NCBI GenBank assembly: GCA_031281485.1
Contig: JAITFI010000044.1
Location: 1 to 33,952, forward strand
DNA length: 33,952 bases
Source of the DNA: Chitinispirillales bacterium
GTDB taxonomy: Bacteria > Fibrobacterota > Chitinivibrionia > Chitinivibrionales > Chitinispirillaceae
Direction: 5' to 3'
Every line of letters begins with the position of its first letter. Within the stretch, counting starts at the first letter, position 1. The notes below the pieces were generated by a model that saw only the letters and a list, made by a program, of their open reading frames with translations, did not search any database and was not told the DNA's origin. A program made the position numbers and the translations under genes. Shown in pieces: positions 29,892-33,952 of the stretch.

Positions 29892-31745
29892 TCACCATAC
29901 GTTAAATTTTTCTCTCAGTATTCTCCTTGCCGTGGACGAGGCCGGATTTCTGCCGTCTCTGGCGGCGGTTAGGGCGGGGACGGCTCTGCGGTCGCCCAAC
30001 TCGCCCAATTTTTCGGCGGCTCGGATCTTGGTTCTGGCGCTTGCGGAGTGGTCTAAGTCTAAGATGTAGATGGGAACCAGGTCTACCTTCCTGCCGCCCT
30101 TTTGCTGTATGTAGACCGCGTTCCACCTTACCCAGTAGTGTGGACTCTCAAGCCATGTCTTTACTTGGTTGTTGTCGTGCAGGTATAGGCGCGTGGCGCA
30201 CAGTGTTATCAACGAATCGGGCAATTCGCGTTCTATCCATGCCTCTAAATATCTTATGTAGAACGGGTGTTCCTTTCGTATCGCGGCTTCGCCGCCTTTC
30301 AGTTCCTGCACTTTAGCGAAGAGAGTGGCGGCGTCGTTGAATCTGTCGGCGCATAGGGCGGCCATCGCGTTGAACAGACTGCCGCTCAGCACGTAGTTTT
30401 TACCCTTGCCGGTGGTCAGGATGCCGGCCAATTCGCTCGCGTTGAAGTAGTCGCATTTGTCAATGTATTCTCGGCACACGTTGATAAGTTGTTTGCCGTT
30501 TTGGACCGTATAGCCTCTTTCCTGAGCGACTCTCACTAAGTTGTTTCTGTCGTTTATCTTTGAGTTCACGGAGGCGAATAGCAGTATCAGAACAACGGCG
30601 GCCATAAGCGAGGTGGCGCTGATCAGCGCGATTGTGAGCTGTTTCTTTGAGAAGCGTTTTTCCAGCGGGCCATAGAACGTGTTGACGATATTTTTGACAA
30701 ATGGCCGGATACTCTTTTTATGCATGTCGCCGACCGCATCGACCGCTCGGCCGGCGGCCGGCGGCAGGGCCTTCTTCAGCGACACAACCTTCCGAAGCGC
30801 CTTCGCCAAGACGAACTTTAACTGCTTGGCCACGCCGCGATTGGGCCCGCCTATGCGCAGCATACGCGTCTTGGTCTCGTCGTCGTTCAAGCACTCCGCG
30901 ATCATCGAGCACAGCTCGTCCGCGTTTATGATGCGCATGTTCCTGTCGGCGACCAAGGACATTTCAACGAATTTCACGAGATTCTCCGGCGCGTCCGCCC
31001 TAAGCTCGCGTATCGGTTTGTAGTGGCAGCTCAGCGTGGCGTAGAAGGTGGCCTGAACGGTGTCGCGCAGAAAGGGGTGGACGCCGGTGAGCATCTCGTA
31101 GAGCACCACGCCGAAGGAGAAGATGTCGGAGCGCGCGTCTACTTTGAGGTCGTCTATTTGTTCGGGCGACATATACCCGGGCGAGCCCACCGCCGTGCCG
31201 CTCTGCGTGATGGCCGCGTGGGGCGATTTCACCACCCCGAAGTCGGCGAGTTTCGCGATTCCGGACGCCTCGTCGATCAAGATGTTCGCCGGTTTGATGT
31301 CGCGGTGGACGATGCCCATGCCGTGCGCGTGACGCATTGCCGCGGCGATGTCCCCGGCGATCCGCAGTATACGGTCAAAGGGCAACGGCGTCTTTTGGGC
31401 GAGGAGCTTGTCCAGGTGCTCGCCCGAAACGTACTCGAAGGCGATCCAAGGCGTGCCGCCTTCTTCCCCGGCGTCGTAGATGGAGACGATGGAGGGGTGG
31501 TTGAGCATGGCGCACGCCTGCGCCTCGACGGCGAAGCGCTCGAGGAACTCGCGCCGCACCGCCGGCTCAAGGTCGCGGTCGGTTGGGATGACCTTCACCG
31601 CCACGCGGCGTTTGAGGATCGGGTCTTCGGATAGGTACACCCGTCCCATGGCCCCCTCGCCGAGAAGCCCCAAAACCCGATAGCGGCCGAATGTGGCAGC
31701 CCCCGCGCCGCTCTGGTTTGCGTCTTTGTCGATATGCTGTTGCAT
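29892..31745 (-). CDS. Transmembrane Ser/Thr protein kinase
   Basis: The product is 617 residues. The kinase domain (about 21-290) has the glycine loop GLLGEGAMGRVYL (26-38), VAVKV with Lys51, HRDIKPAN (147-154, Asp149 catalytic), DFG (168-170) and SPGYMSPEQI. A basic linker (about 300-368) precedes one membrane helix (370-391). The C-terminal part (about 395-617) lies outside the membrane and has helical, TPR/HEAT-like features, ending with a possible HEAT repeat (RAAEKLGELGDRRAVPALTA). All catalytic residues are present. It is a Hanks-type kinase probably sensing an envelope signal. Its operon partner is the inositol-monophosphatase-family enzyme. Confidence 0.9.
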   Translation of the reverse strand: MQQHIDKDANQSGAGAATFGRYRVLGLLGEGAMGRVYLSEDPILKRRVAVKVIPTDRDLEPAVRREFLERFAVEAQACAMLNHPSIVSIYDAGEEGGTPWIAFEYVSGEHLDKLLAQKTPLPFDRILRIAGDIAAAMRHAHGMGIVHRDIKPANILIDEASGIAKLADFGVVKSPHAAITQSGTAVGSPGYMSPEQIDDLKVDARSDIFSFGVVLYEMLTGVHPFLRDTVQATFYATLSCHYKPIRELRADAPENLVKFVEMSLVADRNMRIINADELCSMIAECLNDDETKTRMLRIGGPNRGVAKQLKFVLAKALRKVVSLKKALPPAAGRAVDAVGDMHKKSIRPFVKNIVNTFYGPLEKRFSKKQLTIALISATSLMAAVVLILLFASVNSKINDRNNLVRVAQERGYTVQNGKQLINVCREYIDKCDYFNASELAGILTTGKGKNYVLSGSLFNAMAALCADRFNDAATLFAKVQELKGGEAAIRKEHPFYIRYLEAWIERELPDSLITLCATRLYLHDNNQVKTWLESPHYWVRWNAVYIQQKGGRKVDLVPIYILDLDHSASARTKIRAAEKLGELGDRRAVPALTAARDGRNPASSTARRILREKFNVW

Positions 31746-32007
31746 TTTTTAAAGATAACTATTGCGCACGGTCGACGGGGCTATTATTTTTATAGACGAT
31801 CATTTAGCGGTCCTCTCGTTGTTCAGCGTCGTTAATCCGTCAGGTACGGGTTGATGTCGCTTCGACCGGGTAGCGTTTGCGATACCCTCGAAAAATCTCT
31901 CGCGGTACGGATGTTCTCTCGTTGTTTTGCTGACTAAATACGTGTTAGCGTTGATTTTTATCCATCAACATTTAATGCATTAACATTAACAAAGAAGGAC
32001 GCCCGTT
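31746..32007. promoter_or_regulatory. Divergent intergenic region with a 12-bp palindrome
   Basis: It separates the kinase gene (minus) from the lamin-tail protein gene (plus). Near the latter are TTGATT (31951-31956) and the perfect palindrome TTAATGCATTAA (31972-31983), possible parts of a promoter and operator. The short phrase CTCTCGTTGTT occurs twice (31814-31824 and 31916-31926). Nothing else is recognised. Confidence 0.35.
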
Positions 32008-33774
32008 ATGCGCCTAAAACCCATCATTTACGCCGCCGCGGCGATCATCGCAATCGCCTCAGCGTCAACCGCCCAATCACCCGGCGTCGTCATTACCGAG
32101 ATCCACCGCGACCCCGCCGCCGGCGGCAAGACCGCCATTCCGGGGGGCTACAGCCACTCCTTCGTGGAGATCGCCAACTTCGGCGGCGACACCTTCTTCT
32201 TCAAGGATGTTTTCTTAACGAACGGCAAGACCGCAGACTCGATCAGGCTCTTCGACGCGCCCGTCGTCGGGCACGCTTCGTGCCGTTTCGACGACGCCCA
32301 TCTGCCTCCCGGCGGCATAGCGGTCGTCTTGCCGCAGAACTACGCCGTCAGGGTCGCGGACTCGCTATTAGCCGCGCTATCGCCCGTCCACCAGATCGCG
32401 GACGGGACGGTCTTGCTCACCGTGAACCACAAAAATTTATGCGGCGGGTTGGCCAACGACGACGGTGTCGCGCTCTACAGGGGGACGCGGTCGCAGATCG
32501 ATTCGCTGATAAGCCTCGCCGCCGACCCGGGCGTCTACGTCTCCGCCCCGCTCTCCGGAAAGATTCCCCTGAGCCTGAGACAACCCAAGGGCGTCTCAGT
32601 CGTCCCCGCTTCGCTCGTGCTGGGCAACCGTTCGGGCAACAGGCGGTACATCCTCTCCCCGACCGTCCCGCTGACCCCCGGACGCTACGAGGCGCTCTTA
32701 GACGGCATGCTGATAGAGTATTCGGCGGAGATGTTCTTCGGGACGGTGCAGTGCTCTGTCGCGGTCGTCTTCGTTACCGAGAACGGCCAAAACGCGGCGT
32801 GGCGTTTCTACTCCAACTCGTCAAGCGGCACGGCGGAGGAGGAGATCGGCCGGGGCGTGTTCGGGGATCGGCGGCAATATTCGCTGGCAATCGACATAGA
32901 CCCAAAGCCCGGCAACTACGTTTTCGAGGTTACGACGAGCGGCGGACGGACTGTCTCCGTCCCCATAGACTTATCGGGTTTCTGGGCCGCCGCCGGAAGC
33001 CTCCGCGTGACAGAGATATACCCGCGCGGCTCCGCGAAAGCCGGACAGCCGGAGTGGTTCGAACTGCAAAACGTCTCACCCGCCGGGGTCAACCTGAACG
33101 AGTGGACGTTCGGCAACCCGAACGACACCGGCGCGCTCGCCGCGTCCGACCTAATCCTGCCGCCGGGGCAATTCATCGTGGTAACCAAAGACACGGCGGC
33201 AATGCGGGGCAAGTACCCGCATATCCCGATTATGATAAAACCCGCCCGCTGGATCGCTCTCAACAACAACAACGACACGCTATGCGTCCTTTCGCCGCGC
33301 GGAGTGACAGCCGACATAGCCATCTACCGAAGCGCCTGGTTCGGCAGAGGCGGCTGGACGACTCAATCCTTAGAACGCGTATCGGGCAACGGCAACGGCC
33401 GCGACTCCGTCTCCTGGACGCTCTGCAACACCCCCACGCCGGGCTTTCCGGGCAACGCGGGGGCGTGGCGGGCGGTAAGCGCCCCGTCCATGGAGATAGG
33501 CCCCACCCCATTCAAACCCAACGGGAAGAAGGTCGACAGCTTTTTATCAATCCGCCTAAAAGCCCCGCCGAACTGCCGTATCAAGGTGAAGATACTATCG
33601 TTTGACGGAAAGCCGCTGAAGACGTTTACAGATGAGAAAGAAGTGATAATGTGGGACGGAAAGACAGACAAGTCCCGCCCCGCCCCGCCCGGCCCGATAT
33701 ACGTAATCGCCGAGTTTACATCAACCGGCGGGAAGAAAGTGACGGTACGGAAAAACACTATCTTATGGAGATAA
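32008..33774 (+). CDS. Secreted protein with lamin-tail domains and a FlgD-like C-terminus
   Basis: The product is 588 residues. A signal peptide covers residues 1-22 (cut near STA-QS). A first lamin-tail-like domain starts VVITEIHRDPAAGG and includes SFVEIANFGGDTFFFKDVFL. The middle part (about 190-330) is beta-rich. A second, clearer lamin-tail domain begins LRVTEIYPRG, with PEWFELQNVSPAGVNLNEW and LILPPGQFIVVTKD. The last 95 residues (GPTPFKPNGKKVDSF to the end) look like an immunoglobulin-like FlgD/T9SS-style end domain with IKVKILSFDGKPLKTF. AGAAGGA (31993-31999) supports ATG 32008. It is probably exported to the surface. Lamin-tail domains occur in many secreted bacterial proteins with unclear function. 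Confidence 0.82.
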   Translation: MRLKPIIYAAAAIIAIASASTAQSPGVVITEIHRDPAAGGKTAIPGGYSHSFVEIANFGGDTFFFKDVFLTNGKTADSIRLFDAPVVGHASCRFDDAHLPPGGIAVVLPQNYAVRVADSLLAALSPVHQIADGTVLLTVNHKNLCGGLANDDGVALYRGTRSQIDSLISLAADPGVYVSAPLSGKIPLSLRQPKGVSVVPASLVLGNRSGNRRYILSPTVPLTPGRYEALLDGMLIEYSAEMFFGTVQCSVAVVFVTENGQNAAWRFYSNSSSGTAEEEIGRGVFGDRRQYSLAIDIDPKPGNYVFEVTTSGGRTVSVPIDLSGFWAAAGSLRVTEIYPRGSAKAGQPEWFELQNVSPAGVNLNEWTFGNPNDTGALAASDLILPPGQFIVVTKDTAAMRGKYPHIPIMIKPARWIALNNNNDTLCVLSPRGVTADIAIYRSAWFGRGGWTTQSLERVSGNGNGRDSVSWTLCNTPTPGFPGNAGAWRAVSAPSMEIGPTPFKPNGKKVDSFLSIRLKAPPNCRIKVKILSFDGKPLKTFTDEKEVIMWDGKTDKSRPAPPGPIYVIAEFTSTGGKKVTVRKNTILWR

Positions 33775-33778
33775 TAAA

Positions 33779-33870
33779 GCCAATTCTTTAAAAGATTTAA
33801 ATTCTTTAAAATCTTTTTTAGACGAAGCCTAAAAAAGTCAAATTCTTTAAATCTTTTTTAGACGAAGCCT
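33779..33870. repeat. Tandem A+T-rich units before the double-hairpin element
   Basis: Two near-identical units, AAATTCTTTAAA followed by TCTTTTTTAGACGAAGCCT, lie at about 33799-33829 and 33839-33870. In the first, CTTTTTTAG and CTAAAAAAG can pair around ACGAAGC. The second unit runs into the double-hairpin element. Confidence 0.75.
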
Positions 33871-33910
33871 TCGGCTTCATAGGATATGCGGGGCTAAACC
33901 CCGCATATAT
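33851..33910. repeat. Double-hairpin intergenic element, copy 2
   Basis: The frame TCTTTTTTAGACGAA and TTCATAGGATATGC is identical to copy 1 at 20928-20998. The first hairpin here is GAAGCC (33864-33869) with GGCTTC (33873-33878) around TTC, a different sequence from copy 1. The second hairpin (TATGCGGGG with CCCCGCATA) is unchanged. Confidence 0.8.
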
Positions 33911-33924
33911 AAAATCAAAAGACT

Positions 33925-33948
33925 GTCTGAACTAGGATTAGTAGGATT
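33925..33948. repeat. AGGATTA-type intergenic repeat, copy 2
   Basis: This is the same 24-bp sequence as at 23057-23080 with one difference (C for T). It follows the double-hairpin element and lies at the window edge, so its full extent is unknown. Confidence 0.85.
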
Positions 33949-33952
33949 TAAA

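Overview
The window looks like a chromosomal segment from a Gram-negative member of the Fibrobacterota or a close relative. The strongest clue is a lipoprotein (15222-16148, minus) whose C-terminal half is a FISUMP domain, a family named for its expansion in Fibrobacter succinogenes. LPS-transport genes (LptC and a long OstA/LptA-like protein), several lipobox signal peptides and an outer-membrane-barrel-like protein agree with a diderm cell. Taxonomy is inferred from these families only. Core genes are GC-rich. The cassettes at about 4.0-5.7 kb and 27.0-29.0 kb, and the membrane protein at 0.2-1.5 kb, are visibly richer in A+T.

Layout. 0-3 kb (minus): the start of a cut-off gene, a glycine-rich multi-pass membrane protein and a secreted beta-helix-like protein. 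3.0-5.7 kb: a gene-poor accessory stretch with a 22-base poly-G run and three copies of a dispersed repeat, each placed before a small antitoxin-like gene. One gene still has a PIN toxin; two are orphans. 5.75-7.87 kb: lptC and an OstA/LptA-like gene. 7.9-14.6 kb: pyrR-pyrB and pyrC, with a four-gene set between them resembling sxtL-sxtK-sxtI plus an inverted sxtJ (SGNH hydrolase, DUF5989, carbamoyltransferase, SxtJ family). 14.6-16.8 kb (minus): a pgsA-like phosphatidyltransferase gene, the FISUMP lipoprotein and thiE. 16.8-18.1 kb: a SprA-related putative metalloprotease and a cluster of hairpins. 18.1-20.9 kb: a small lipoprotein, glyA carrying a histone-H1-like lysine-rich N-terminal extension, and an orphan XRE regulator with tandem 22-bp repeats upstream. 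21-26.7 kb: a two-domain plus barrel surface protein and a 1188-residue lipoprotein of InlB/Listeria-Bacteroides-type repeats. 27-29 kb (minus): a PDDEXK nuclease gene bracketed by a repeat, and a MntA/HepT-type toxin-antitoxin pair. 29-31.8 kb (minus): a membrane Ser/Thr kinase and an inositol-monophosphatase-family enzyme. 32.0-33.8 kb: a secreted lamin-tail-domain protein, then a structured repeat that also occurs at 20.9 kb.

How the parts may work together. PyrB and the SxtI-like enzyme both use carbamoyl phosphate, so the gene set inside the pyr cluster may tap the same metabolite pool to carbamoylate a cell-surface or secreted product (inference). The most unusual features are the promoter-bearing repeats ahead of antitoxin genes, the H1-like tail on GlyA, the sxtIJKL-like set inside the pyr cluster, and an intergenic element whose first hairpin differs in sequence but stays paired in its two copies. 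No tRNA, rRNA, CRISPR array, transposase or integrase was seen.
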